Notes under the pieces: generated by a model
What the model saw: only the letters and a program-made list of their open reading frames with translations
What the model was told of the DNA's origin: nothing
The model's database searches: none
Shown here: one piece after another, positions 1 through 8,208 of the stretch
Position numbering within the stretch: the stretch's first letter is position 1
How the letters are laid out: every line of letters begins with the position of its first letter
Made by a program: the position numbers and the translations under genes
Assembly (NCBI GenBank): GCA_028293325.1
Contig: JAQGPA010000189.1
Span: 21,272 to 85,271 of the forward strand
Source: Pedosphaera sp.
Lineage (GTDB): Bacteria > Verrucomicrobiota > Verrucomicrobiia > Limisphaerales > Pedosphaeraceae
Reading direction: 5' to 3'
DNA length: 64,000 nucleotides

Positions 1-147
1 GAGAAGCTGATATCCACCGTGCCGTGGGATGATGCTTGCGCTTATTTGCGGTTCAGCGTAACGTTTGCGGCGAAAGACCCCGCTGATGAACAACGCGTGC
101 TGGCCGAAGTTGCCAGCCGCCTGGGCGGAGTCCGGTTTGACTTTTGA
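1..147 (+). CDS. C-terminal end of a probable PLP-dependent aminotransferase (partial)
   Basis: The window opens inside an open frame that runs 48 codons to a TGA at 145-147. The visible tail contains a VPWDDACAYLRFSVTF stretch followed by a helix and a short final strand. This resembles the C-terminal small domain of class I/II aminotransferases of the LL-diaminopimelate or succinyl-DAP type, where an arginine-containing beta strand (here YLRFSVTF) helps bind the substrate carboxylate. The start and the catalytic lysine lie outside the window, so the family call rests on this tail alone. Codon use and GC content fit the genes that follow. It could be another enzyme with a similar C-terminal alpha/beta tail. 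Confidence 0.45.
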   Translation, partial: EKLISTVPWDDACAYLRFSVTFAAKDPADEQRVLAEVASRLGGVRFDF

Positions 148-200
148 AGGCAGCGGAACGCACCCTAACACGGTGGCCGGGAACTGTGGGAAATGTCACC

Positions 201-599
201 ATGACACACCAACCCAACGCGGTTACGCAGAAGCATATTCTGGTGGTGGATGACAATGTGGAGCTGGCGCAGACCTATAAGGAACTGTTTGAAGCCCACG
301 ATTACCAGGCGTCCATTGCCGCCAACGGTGTCCTCGCCCTCAAGCTGCTCTTGAACGCGGAGTTTGATGCCATTCTCTGCGACTTAAGCATGCCGCAACT
401 GGAAGGGGACATGTTTTATCTCACCGTGGAGCGCGTCCGGCCGCAACTGGCCAGGCGGTTTGTTTTCGTCACCGGCAACGCGGGCAACCCGAAGTACGAG
501 GCATTTCTCGAGAATGTGGAATGCCCGGTGCTTTACAAACCGGTGTCCATCGATAAGTTGTTGGAGGCTTTACGCGGGGTATTTCCCCAGCCAGCCTAA
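201..599 (+). CDS. Single-domain response regulator (CheY-like receiver)
   Basis: The 132-residue product is almost entirely one receiver domain. It has the acidic pair in HILVVDDN near residue 16, the phosphoacceptor aspartate in ILCDLSMPQ near residue 61, the conserved Thr in FVFVTGN, and the Lys-Pro pair in LYKPVS near the end. It would accept phosphate from a histidine kinase and act by protein contact, since no output domain is present. I chose ATG 201 over an upstream in-frame ATG at 144, because translation from 201 begins just before the receiver fold and the extra 19 residues look non-coding. No cognate kinase is adjacent; the hybrid kinase at 14.8 kb carries its own receiver. A 31-codon frame with a strong ribosome site follows 11 bp downstream. 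Confidence 0.85.
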   Translation: MTHQPNAVTQKHILVVDDNVELAQTYKELFEAHDYQASIAANGVLALKLLLNAEFDAILCDLSMPQLEGDMFYLTVERVRPQLARRFVFVTGNAGNPKYEAFLENVECPVLYKPVSIDKLLEALRGVFPQPA

Positions 600-610
600 A
601 AAGGAGAGTC

Positions 611-706
611 ATGACATTACAGAAAGTTCATCAAGCCAGCAGTGTCGATTCGTGCCGCGGCGGGAATTACATGAACAAACCACCGGTGGGAGCGTCAAAT
701 CCGTGA
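611..706 (+). CDS. Possible 31-residue leader peptide coupled to the DUF2127 gene
   Basis: An ATG at 611 is preceded by AAGGAGAG at 601-608, the best Shine-Dalgarno sequence in this part of the window. It opens a 31-codon frame ending TGA at 704-706. The last bases form GTGA, so the next gene could start on the GTG at 703 by translational coupling. The peptide is hydrophilic, with two cysteine/glycine patches and no recognisable domain. It may be a real small protein, a leader that loads ribosomes for the downstream gene, or the old start of that gene now separated by a frame change. I do not recognise a family. Confidence 0.3.
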   Translation: MTLQKVHQASSVDSCRGGNYMNKPPVGASNP

Positions 707-1248
707 GGATTTTGCAGGAATCGGTTAAAGTCGTGAACAAAACAGAAACTGAACATCATTCCGCGCCCTTCGGCTTGCGTACGGTGGCGGTCTTTGAATT
801 CGTCAAGGGCCTGCTGGTGTTGCTCGTGGGCGTGGGAGTGCTATCGCTGATCCACCGGGATGTTCAGTTCGAGGCGGAGCGGATTGTGGAGTGGCTGCAC
901 TTCAATCCAGCCCGGCATTACCCGGCGGTTTTCATTGAGCTTGCCTCCCGACTGACGGACCAAAGGCTCTGGCTGCTTGCCGGTGGCGCGATGCTCTATG
1001 CGATCATCCGATTTGTGGAAACATATGGTTTGTGGCACGCACGGCCTTGGGCGGAATGGTTTGCTGTTATTTCGGCGGGCCTGTATCTGCCCATTGAGGT
1101 TGTGCATGCCTATAACAAAAAAAGCCTGATCGGCACGGGCGTGTTTTTGCTCAATCTGGCCATTGTTTTATATCTCGGGCGCCTGCTCCTGCTCAATCAT
1201 CGAAGGCGGCTGGAGCAGATGCGGCAGAAGCAGGCCGCGGATGCATAA
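703..1248 (+). CDS. DUF2127 family membrane protein
   Basis: The product has a DUF2127-like layout. A first membrane segment (VAVFEFVKGLLVLLVGVGVL) is followed by a soluble stretch with an HFNP motif, a WLLAGGAML segment, the RFVETYGLW motif typical of the family, and two more hydrophobic segments (WFAVISAGLYLPIEVVHA and GVFLLNLAIVLYLGRLLLL). The C-terminus is basic. It should be an inner-membrane protein with four helices; its function is unknown. The start is uncertain. GTG 703 overlaps the stop of a small upstream frame (GTGA), while GTG 733 has an AGGAA about 11 bp upstream. Both give the same domain. It ends 138 bp before tRNA-Leu. Confidence 0.75.
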   Translation: MRILQESVKVVNKTETEHHSAPFGLRTVAVFEFVKGLLVLLVGVGVLSLIHRDVQFEAERIVEWLHFNPARHYPAVFIELASRLTDQRLWLLAGGAMLYAIIRFVETYGLWHARPWAEWFAVISAGLYLPIEVVHAYNKKSLIGTGVFLLNLAIVLYLGRLLLLNHRRRLEQMRQKQAADA

Positions 1249-1386
1249 CTGCAGAAATTGGAGTGTGAACCAAGGAATTCTGGAGATGTGCCGACGCAAA
1301 GTCGAGGTTAAGATTTGAGGTTTTCCCTTACCAGCAAAACCGGCTTGAGCTTGAGGGGCGGGCTTGGCATGTTTGCGGTTTGGGTG

Positions 1387-1470
1387 GCGCGAGTGGTGAA
1401 ATGGCAGACACGCCAGACTTAGGATCTGGTCCCGTAAGGGGTGGAGGTTCAAGTCCTCTCTCGCGCACCA
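1387..1470 (+). tRNA. tRNA-Leu (anticodon UAG)
   Basis: The 84-nt sequence folds as a class II tRNA. The acceptor stem GCGCGAG (1387-1393) pairs with CTCGCGC (1460-1466). The anticodon stem CCAGA/TCTGG holds the loop CTTAGGA with anticodon TAG, reading CUA-type leucine codons. A variable arm around CCCGTAAGGGG is present, and the T loop reads GGTTCAAGTCC. The terminal ACCA (discriminator plus CCA) at 1467-1470 is encoded in the DNA. No integrase or att-like duplication is seen beside it. Confidence 0.95.
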
Positions 1471-1586
1471 TTTAATACTCCACCAATTTTTGTCGCATGG
1501 CGGCGAAGGCGATTCTGCGGCTTCCTGCGGGGACAGGGCAAAGGAGCGGAGCTTTTCCAAGCATTGAGCAGCACAGGTGATGTTTC

Positions 1587-3239
1587 CTACACGGCCTCGC
1601 GGTAGCAAAACGTCATGAACAGGCCGAGGCCGAGCACCAATGCGGGCCAAATCCAACGGGCGGCCGGTTGCGGGAAGAGGCCGCGCAGGCTCAGCCAGCG
1701 CACCGCGCCGGCGAACAGTCCGAACGCGCCAAACACGGCGTGCTGCACGTTGATCAGACGGGTTAAGGGAACGTCAGCGGCGAGCGTGGAATGGGCGTGG
1801 CCGAGCAACAGCAGGCTGCCCAACATCATAATCACGGGCAGCGTGTAACCCAGGGGACGCCAGAAGTCCGGGCGGCGGCCATCGCGCCAACCGAGCCACG
1901 CGAGTAGCAGGATCATGCCTGCGCCCAATTGATGCTCGAAGAGTTGTGGATCACCGAGTGCGCGCCAGAGCGAAACGCGGCGCAGCCACCAGATCTCGGG
2001 ATCGCTCGCGACAGCGATAAACGCCGCGAACGGCACGAGCAGCCAAGGCCAGATTCGCCCGGACCAAAGACCCGTTCGCCCGCCTGCGCCCTGCGCGAGC
2101 CAGCAAAGGCCGAGCAAACAAACCATCAGGCCCGAACAATGATGTGTGAATTCCGCGTAGTGAAGGTCGGCCAGCGTGCGCGTCGGGGCGCCGTAGAATC
2201 CCGCCGGATTGGGAATATCCATGGCCGGAACGCGCGGGGATGTCAACGCGCGCTGCTGTGGTTCCGTCAACTTCAACGACTGGTTCCCGCCTGGCGGCGA
2301 GACTGAAGCAAGAATTCCCGCCACGGCCAACACGAGCAAGCCCGCCGTTACTTCCAGTTCCAGCATCCGACCAAACCGCTGCAGAATCGGGCCTTTCGGA
2401 ATCTCGTTGTGTGAATCACGAAGTGATAGCAGACCCGGGCGAATGATCCAGTGATTCACCAGTCCCGCAAAGAACGCGGGAATCAACAAGGTCAGTTTTA
2501 CGAGCAGCGTCAGTCCGTAAGCGGAGGTAAACAGCGCGTCCGGGCCGCCCACGAAACGGCAGGCGGCGATCACGCCCGAGAGCAACAGCGACGAAACCGC
2601 GACGAGCGCGACCGGCGAAAACCGCCGGACGATTTTGGCCAGCACGGCCAGATTGTAGCGGTCGGTGGCGCGCTGGATTTGCCCACGCAGGGCGAGCAGA
2701 TGGAACAGCACCCCGAGCCAGACGGAGACGGCGCAAAGGTGCATGATTTGCACGAGGATGGCGGTGCGGCGATTGAACGGTTGCGCGGCGGCGTGACTGA
2801 CGAGGGCGGTCAGGATGATTGCGGTGACGGCCAGAATGCCGATGGCCCACCAACTGCCGCGCCGCGCCGGATGGCGCCAGGCGATTGCGGCGATCACGAG
2901 CAACACCCCGGCGCGGGCGAGCGAGAACTGGCCGACATGTGTCCGGGTTGCAAACCGGAAGACTTCGGACAAGGGCATTCCGACAAATACGGTTTGGCCG
3001 CGCCCTTCGGCCACTTGCACGAACAGATCGAGCAACGTGGCCAGCGCCGTCACTGCGGCGCCGCAAACAACCCAGCGTGCGGCGCTTTGTCGCATCGCCC
3101 GGGCAAAGTCAGGGCCTTCAGGCAGAGGCCGGCCCGCCGACTTCATCGCGGGTTCGAGCAGGCCGAGCACAAGCAAGGGGCCGCTGGTCACCAGAATCAG
3201 CCCCCACAAAGCAATCGCGTGAAGCAGTGAGTGTTCCAT
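1587..3239 (-). CDS. copD: CopD-type copper resistance/uptake membrane protein with C-terminal membrane extension
   Basis: The 550-residue product is a polytopic inner-membrane protein. Residues 1 to about 310 match the CopD family: an N-terminal HAIALWGLILVTSGPLLVLG helix, a TLLDLF segment, the ARAGVLLVIAAIAW helix, the HLCAVSVWLGVLFHLLAL segment and a long KLTLLIPAFFAGLVNHW stretch. CopD works with periplasmic CopC to move copper across the inner membrane. About 200 further residues hold roughly six more hydrophobic segments with histidine-rich motifs (HYAEFTHHCSG, LFEHQLGAG, LLGHAHSTL, NVQHAVFGAFG) that could bind metal or haem. This makes the protein much longer than plain CopD (about 300 residues). 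copC starts upstream on the same strand with a 29-bp gap, indicating an operon. Confidence 0.8.
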   Translation of the reverse strand: MEHSLLHAIALWGLILVTSGPLLVLGLLEPAMKSAGRPLPEGPDFARAMRQSAARWVVCGAAVTALATLLDLFVQVAEGRGQTVFVGMPLSEVFRFATRTHVGQFSLARAGVLLVIAAIAWRHPARRGSWWAIGILAVTAIILTALVSHAAAQPFNRRTAILVQIMHLCAVSVWLGVLFHLLALRGQIQRATDRYNLAVLAKIVRRFSPVALVAVSSLLLSGVIAACRFVGGPDALFTSAYGLTLLVKLTLLIPAFFAGLVNHWIIRPGLLSLRDSHNEIPKGPILQRFGRMLELEVTAGLLVLAVAGILASVSPPGGNQSLKLTEPQQRALTSPRVPAMDIPNPAGFYGAPTRTLADLHYAEFTHHCSGLMVCLLGLCWLAQGAGGRTGLWSGRIWPWLLVPFAAFIAVASDPEIWWLRRVSLWRALGDPQLFEHQLGAGMILLLAWLGWRDGRRPDFWRPLGYTLPVIMMLGSLLLLGHAHSTLAADVPLTRLINVQHAVFGAFGLFAGAVRWLSLRGLFPQPAARWIWPALVLGLGLFMTFCYREAV

Positions 3240-3268
3240 GCCTCCAAATTTCAGTGGGGTTCACCGGG

Positions 3269-3706
3269 CTAACTGCTGAGCTTGCGGCCATCGATCACGC
3301 GAAAGTTGAATTGTCCCGGCGCGCTATGGCCATCCCGTGATAGCACGCGCCACTCCACGGCGTAAATGCCCTGTGGCAACGGGGCGACGGCAATGCGGAG
3401 ATGCGTGTTATCGCCTGGAACGAGCATCGGCGTTCCGCGCGCGAAGTTGTGCTGCGCGCCGGGGGGCAAATTGACTTCGGTTGCGGAAATGACCATCACT
3501 GAGTTAAATCCGTCCTCCAACAATTCATTGAACCAAAGTTCGATTTGGGTGGGGGCGGTCGCCACCACCGCACCCGGCGCCGGGCGCGCCTGAACCAGGC
3601 TGGCGTGCGCGAGCGCCAGTTGCGGCCGGGCAATCATAAGCAGCAGGACCGACAGCAGGATGAATGCGGTGCCTTTCCCGGCTCCGGTTTGAAGCGCTGT
3701 TTTCAT
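3269..3706 (-). CDS. copC: CopC-like periplasmic copper-binding protein
   Basis: The 145-residue protein has a signal peptide (basic start, hydrophobic ILLSVLLLMIA core, cleavage likely after ALA) exposing His at the mature N-terminus (HASLVQARPAPGAVV). That histidine, with the later DGHSAPGQFNF motif, is the typical copper ligand set of CopC. The body matches the beta-sandwich consensus APTQIELWFNELLE...YAVEWRVLSRDGH. The ATG at 3706 is preceded by AAGGAGG with a 7-nt spacer, which decides this start over an upstream in-frame one. It would deliver copper to the CopD protein encoded directly downstream. The region upstream (3707-3876) is shared with a divergent FecR-domain gene. Confidence 0.88.
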   Translation of the reverse strand: MKTALQTGAGKGTAFILLSVLLLMIARPQLALAHASLVQARPAPGAVVATAPTQIELWFNELLEDGFNSVMVISATEVNLPPGAQHNFARGTPMLVPGDNTHLRIAVAPLPQGIYAVEWRVLSRDGHSAPGQFNFRVIDGRKLSS

Positions 3707-3876
3707 AACCAACCTCCTTATCAGGCAGCCTCGCCCGATTTGGTGGATTGTCAAAGGGGGTTTTTGCGAATTCTAATGCGGCAATGGTTGGTTGCGGCGG
3801 TGGCAGCGCATTTCGCCGCCATGGCTGCTTGCATTTATCCACCTTTGTCAGATATCCTCACGCTCTATTTATATTT

Positions 3877-4503
3877 ATGAAAAGAATGAATTGCTTTGTG
3901 CGAGGACTGGGTGTGGCGGTGGTCGTTGGGTTGGCGACGCAGGCCATGGCTGAGGGGGCGGCACCGCTGACGGCGTGGATCACACAATTGAAAGGGCAGG
4001 CCCGGTATTCCAGCGACGGCAAGACCTGGCTGCCACTCAAGCAGGGGGATGACATCAAAGCGGGTTATCTGATTCAAACGGCGGCGAAGTCCGCGGTGGA
4101 GATTCAGTTGGGTGAGCAGGAGGCCAAGTCAGGTGTGATGGCGGCCGGCACCAACGCATTGCATCTGTTTCAGAACTCAGTGTTGAGCGTGGATAAGTTG
4201 ACGTCGGAGCAGGCGGAGACGAATGGCACGGGGGAGACGATGTTGGATTTGCGCGCCGGACAAATGGCAGGCAATACCAGGCAACTGCCGGCCGGTTATA
4301 AGTTTGAGATCAAATTTCCCAGCGGGGTTGCGGGCGTTCGGGGGACAACTTCCTTTGTGATTAATGCCGCCGGCGGGGTGAAGGTACAGTCGGGTGAGGT
4401 GGTGGTGGCGAAGGTGGCTGCGGATGGCTCAGTGACTTCGCAAGTAGTGACCGCCAATCATGGCACGAGCCTGGATACAGGACCGTCAACCGGCGCGCCT
4501 TAA
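3877..4503 (+). CDS. Secreted FecR-domain protein
   Basis: The 208-residue product begins with a signal peptide (MKRMNCFVRGLGVAVVVGLATQ, cut near AMA-EG). It then shows the FecR domain pattern: an N-terminal strand with LKGQARYSSDGKTWLPLKQGDDIKAG, and the hallmark FKFPSGVAGVRGTT-like segment (here KFPSGVAGVRGTTSFVI). In classical systems FecR relays a TonB-receptor signal to a sigma factor, but here there is no anti-sigma helix, no sigma factor and no receptor nearby. It is probably a stand-alone periplasmic or outer-surface FecR-fold protein of unknown role, a form common in Planctomycetes and Verrucomicrobia. ATG 3877 is chosen because the signal peptide begins there. Confidence 0.78.
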   Translation: MKRMNCFVRGLGVAVVVGLATQAMAEGAAPLTAWITQLKGQARYSSDGKTWLPLKQGDDIKAGYLIQTAAKSAVEIQLGEQEAKSGVMAAGTNALHLFQNSVLSVDKLTSEQAETNGTGETMLDLRAGQMAGNTRQLPAGYKFEIKFPSGVAGVRGTTSFVINAAGGVKVQSGEVVVAKVAADGSVTSQVVTANHGTSLDTGPSTGAP

Positions 4504-4595
4504 TCGGTTGTCCAAGGGGTTCAAACCGCGGTGCCATTGCGTAAATTTTAAAAGGGAGCTGGGCGGTTGCTTGCGCGACGTCCGCGCTCCAGTTC

Positions 4596-6413
4596 TCATT
4601 GCCCGAGCAGCCGGGTTTTGGCATCCGCCGGCAGATTTGCGTTCGCCAGCCAGGTTTGCGCAGCGGAATGGTCAGCCTTGAGCCACGCCGTCGCTGCATC
4701 CTCCAACCGTGGGTTGCGTAGTTCGGGTGAATTAATGGCTTCCGCCCAACTCACGGCAAGCGCCGGGTTTTGCATCGTGTAATAGTTGGCGACCACGTCC
4801 ATGGCGTTGTCGCGCGCGGTTCCGGATGGCATGGCTTGCGCCCAGGTAATGACGCTCTGCGCGTTGGCGGCCAGCCATTGCGTCGCGACCGCACGAACGT
4901 GATCCACGCGCGTTGCCCCCTCCGGTTCAGCCAGCACCCAACGAGCCGCTTCCTCAGGCTGGTTGTCCGCCCAGCGAAGACCCACTTCATGCAAAGCAAG
5001 CTGGCGGTCATCCGGCGAGGGAAGGGTCTGCGCCCAATCGAGTGCGTCCGTCACATTATTTTGCGCCAAAGCCGGAGCCACCGCTTTGATGGCGATTGCT
5101 TGATCTGCTTCCGGCAAAGTCGGCACAAATTTTCCAGCAGCAATCGCATCTGCCAACAGCCAGTAGGAGAGTGCGCTTTTTAAGGCTTCAGCCCGGACCG
5201 GGTTGTCCACCGCCAAAGTCCCGGCCCATTGTGAAGCCGCTGCGGGATCTCCCGTCGCCCAGCCGGAAGCGATGTTCAGCAGAGCGGCATTGCGAGCGGA
5301 GTCAGTGCCCAGGCTTTCCGCCCAGTGGATTGCGGCCAGTGGATCGTTGGCCGCCAGATTTTTTGCCAGATGGCTGACGGCCGTGTCCTGATCGGCGCCG
5401 CCGGGCATTTGAGCCACGTATTTTCCGGCCGCCAGCGGGTCTTTGGCGCTCCAGACATCGAGCGCGTTGTTGAGCGCCAGTTGTTGCAGTTCCCCGGGTG
5501 GCAATGTTTTGATCCAGGCGAGGGCCGATTCTGGTTGCTGGGCGGCCAGCGCGCGCGCCACATCAAGCGCGGCATCTGTTTGCAAACGACCAGCGGCCAG
5601 TTCGCCAACCATCTTGCTGGCTGCCTGCGGATCAATGGCGGTCAGTTGTTTCAAGGCACTGGCAAAAGTCCGGTCCAACGCATCTCCAGCAAGGAATTGT
5701 TTGGCCAGCTCCAGCGCGTGGCGGGGATCATTTTTTGTCAAAGTGGCGAGGGTCGCCTCCAGGGCAATGGTCCGTTCCGAAGCGTCGTCGAGATGTTCCG
5801 CCCAATTAAGAGTGGCAGCCATGTCCTTGTCCGACCAGCTTGCCGCCAATGCGCGCAGTGCGTGCTCGCGGCTCTCGCCGGGCGGCAACAAGTCCAGATA
5901 GCTCAAGGCGGTCCCGGGGTCTTGACTGGCGAGCTGGTCAAAGAGCAGGCTGTACATGATCAGGCGCTGCTCGCGGCTTACGGCCATATCGCGCACCAGG
6001 GTCAGGGCGCGTTTTGGATCGCTCCGCCCCAAGGCTCCCAGCACCATGCGCATCCCCTCCGTGTATTCGTCAGTTCCTTGAGGCATCTTCCGCACATAGG
6101 CCAGCGCTCCCTCGGGGTTTTGCTTGATCCACAATGCCAGCACATTTCCAAAATCAATGGCGCGCTTTCGGGGCTCTTGCTCCCGCAAGGCCTGGTCCAG
6201 CGCTGTGCTCATATCAACGAGCGAAGCCGGGTAAGATTCGGGAGCATTGGTCAATGCCGTTGGAGCGGGAGACGGAGCCGGGAGCGGCGCTTGCGCATTT
6301 GAGGGTTCGCTCACATGAAAGTTGCCGCTCCGGAAAAAAAGAGCCGCACCCATGGCAACTGCGAGCAGCATGAAAACCACGAAGATTTTCCGGCGATGGA
6401 GATGGAAGCTCAT
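4596..6413 (-). CDS. Membrane-anchored or secreted tandem-repeat protein
   Basis: The 605-residue protein has one N-terminal hydrophobic segment (IFVVFMLLAVAMGAALFF) that acts as a signal anchor, followed by a proline/alanine linker. The rest, from about residue 70 to the end, is a run of roughly 33-38-residue helical repeats. They share a core of the type DP..AL.WA..LP....R..AL..., with the Trp-Ala pair recurring in most copies. This suggests an alpha-solenoid (TPR/HEAT-like) scaffold facing the periplasm. No catalytic motif is visible. The start is the ATG at 6413; an upstream TTG adds three residues. A perfect 11-bp inverted repeat (6439-6469) lies just upstream. Similar proteins are common in Verrucomicrobia, but I know of no assigned function. 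Confidence 0.7.
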   Translation of the reverse strand: MSFHLHRRKIFVVFMLLAVAMGAALFFRSGNFHVSEPSNAQAPLPAPSPAPTALTNAPESYPASLVDMSTALDQALREQEPRKRAIDFGNVLALWIKQNPEGALAYVRKMPQGTDEYTEGMRMVLGALGRSDPKRALTLVRDMAVSREQRLIMYSLLFDQLASQDPGTALSYLDLLPPGESREHALRALAASWSDKDMAATLNWAEHLDDASERTIALEATLATLTKNDPRHALELAKQFLAGDALDRTFASALKQLTAIDPQAASKMVGELAAGRLQTDAALDVARALAAQQPESALAWIKTLPPGELQQLALNNALDVWSAKDPLAAGKYVAQMPGGADQDTAVSHLAKNLAANDPLAAIHWAESLGTDSARNAALLNIASGWATGDPAAASQWAGTLAVDNPVRAEALKSALSYWLLADAIAAGKFVPTLPEADQAIAIKAVAPALAQNNVTDALDWAQTLPSPDDRQLALHEVGLRWADNQPEEAARWVLAEPEGATRVDHVRAVATQWLAANAQSVITWAQAMPSGTARDNAMDVVANYYTMQNPALAVSWAEAINSPELRNPRLEDAATAWLKADHSAAQTWLANANLPADAKTRLLGQ

Positions 6414-6438
6414 AACGGGCAATTGCCCGGGAGACAGT

Positions 6439-6469
6439 ATCCGGGTCGCGTGACAAATGCGACCCGGAT
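6439..6469 (-). terminator. Perfect 11-bp hairpin between the nuclease and repeat-protein genes
   Basis: ATCCGGGTCGC (6439-6449) and GCGACCCGGAT (6459-6469) form a perfect 11-bp stem with a 9-nt loop. It lies 20 bp after the stop of the leftward nuclease gene and 25 bp before the start of the repeat-protein gene. It has no T-run on either side, so it may be a factor-dependent terminator, a 3' stabiliser, or an operator for the downstream gene. Confidence 0.45.
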
Positions 6470-6488
6470 CAACTTCTTAGAGGAGGAT

Positions 6489-7856
6489 TTAATTCCGTGG
6501 GTTGGGCGTTCCAGCCGCGAAGTCAGTCGCATTATTGTTCGTATCGGTGGCGCCGCCGTTGGCGCGCAGGTCGGAGGCGGTATTGGAGGGCGCTGGTGCA
6601 GCGCCGGAGCCTTCGAAAGCATCCGCCGAGCCGAAGCCGACGAAGTCCACGACGGCACTGGAGCCGACCGGGTTGTCAACGGTGAGAAGAGTTTGGGTTT
6701 TGGTAAGCGCCACTTTGCCGGCGGTGGCCGACATGCTGATGGTGCCAGTGGCTTCAGGAGTCGGGAGGCTGAGGGTGCCGCCAGCTCCGGCAGCTTCCTG
6801 AATGAGATAATAGTGACCGGGCAGGATTGAACCGCTCAAGGTTGTTTCCTGCCACGTGCTGCCTGCGGCACTGGTGTACTGGACGGCGTAGGTGCTGAGG
6901 TCCACGGAACTCGTGCCGGGATTGTAGAGCTCGATGAAGTCATTCTTATATGTGGCTCCGCTGTTGCCGCCGCCGCCATAAACCTGGCTGATGACGACCA
7001 CCGGTGTGGCGGTGTTGGTCTGGCCATCCACCTTGGCGCGCAGCACGGTGGCGACACTGGCGGGGACAGCGCTAAAGAAAGTAAAACCGGTATCCGTCTG
7101 GATTTGATTGGCGGAGGTGATGAAGTTAGTCCAGGGAGTGCTGCGAATTCCGGCGATGTTGGGGATTTTCAGGGCGATTACCCGCGTTGAAGTGGTGATC
7201 CGGCTCAGCGCAGTGCCGCTGCCGGAAGGGACCACGACGGCAATCTTCCAGGTGTATCCCGGAATGGAAGCCTTGCCGCTGGGCTGAATGCGGGAACCAT
7301 CAAAACTGCTCGGCCCGCACGTGATGAGCAACTCATTGCCGGATTGCGCCAGTGTGCGGCAATAGCTTTCAAAGCTTACCCACACGCCTTGATTATTGTC
7401 CGGCGTTTGCGGAATGATGTTTGACATGAAGAACACCAGCTTGTTGTCATTTGTGTTGTCGGTGCGATCATCCGACGGGCACATGTGACCGCGATCAAAA
7501 CCGGAGCCGGTATAATCGCCGGTGGTGACACGATAAAATCCTGCCGGCAAATTTGTGTCGGTATAAAACGAGGTGGAACGCCCGCTGGTGCCGATGTCGC
7601 TCGAAGTCAGGTCCCAGCTCGCCCAATTTGGTTCGCCCAAAACATCGCCAAAGTCGAGGGCCTCCACGGTGCGTTGAACGAGGTAATGGCTGTGGTTGTT
7701 GGGGTCAGCAGTGGCGCTGCTGGGGTTGCCCAGTTGCATTTGCAGCGAGGTGCCGATGATGGCGCCGGCGTGCAGGGTCGTGAGGAGTAACGCTGCTGCG
7801 GTGACCATGGCCGGGATGAAGTTGTGCACGGAAGACTTCTGAGTTGTGGGGATCAT
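6489..7856 (-). CDS. Secreted DNA/RNA non-specific endonuclease with C-terminal lamin-tail domain
   Basis: The 455-residue product has a signal sequence around residues 12-35 (MVTAAALLLTTLHAGA). The nuclease domain (about 45-265) carries the signature DRGH in GFDRGHMCPSDDRTD, where the His is the general base, and a downstream FFMSNIIPQTPDNNQGVW block supplying the metal-binding Asn. A lamin-tail-like beta domain follows (about 285-450), recognisable by VVISQVYGGGGNSGATYKNDFIELYNPG and PGHYYLIQE. A secreted nuclease of this type would degrade extracellular nucleic acid. The ATG at 7856 is chosen because the frame upstream is polar and lacks signal-peptide character. It is probably a single-gene transcript ended by the hairpin at 6439-6469. 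Confidence 0.85.
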   Translation of the reverse strand: MIPTTQKSSVHNFIPAMVTAAALLLTTLHAGAIIGTSLQMQLGNPSSATADPNNHSHYLVQRTVEALDFGDVLGEPNWASWDLTSSDIGTSGRSTSFYTDTNLPAGFYRVTTGDYTGSGFDRGHMCPSDDRTDNTNDNKLVFFMSNIIPQTPDNNQGVWVSFESYCRTLAQSGNELLITCGPSSFDGSRIQPSGKASIPGYTWKIAVVVPSGSGTALSRITTSTRVIALKIPNIAGIRSTPWTNFITSANQIQTDTGFTFFSAVPASVATVLRAKVDGQTNTATPVVVISQVYGGGGNSGATYKNDFIELYNPGTSSVDLSTYAVQYTSAAGSTWQETTLSGSILPGHYYLIQEAAGAGGTLSLPTPEATGTISMSATAGKVALTKTQTLLTVDNPVGSSAVVDFVGFGSADAFEGSGAAPAPSNTASDLRANGGATDTNNNATDFAAGTPNPRN

Positions 7857-8208
7857 AGGATAGTTAGCGATACGGTTACGGATCTGAGTTTTGGTTAGTT
7901 TACACCGACACCAGTATGAACTGAGAAACATCTATGCATTGAAGCCCATTCCAGCAAGTAATTAATCGTGACGATCTTGCGTCAATTCCGCGTCAGCCTT
8001 CCGTTTATAAATGGGTCGCGCGGCATACTTGTGCATCTGATTCACCTTGCTGGTTCAGAAAATTCAAGGCACGCAGAACGCAGAGAGCGGGGCGCAAATT
8101 ATTTATCCAAGTGAAGTGAGTAAAATATTGGCAAGAATAAGGGTCTGTCGAAAGCCCTTCGCAAGCCTTCCCAAACGGCCTTTCTTACCAGAAATTACCC
8201 AACTTCAC
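7857..8208. other. Intergenic region with a separated 9-bp inverted repeat
   Basis: No coding frame with sensible composition is seen here. It holds the upstream region of the nuclease gene and the downstream region of the large secreted protein. AAGTGAAGT at 8109-8117 is the exact complement of ACTTCACTT at 8202-8210, which touches the stop codon of the large gene. The arms are too far apart (84 bp) for a simple terminator. Confidence 0.4.

Noticed and set aside
1360..1400. Possible use of tRNA-Leu as an integration site.
   Set aside because: The genes on both sides are host-like, no integrase lies next to it and no duplicated tRNA end is seen.
5325..6302. A 325-codon plus-strand frame across the repeat-protein gene.
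   Set aside because: It mirrors the repeat structure of the minus-strand gene and has no domain or ribosome site.
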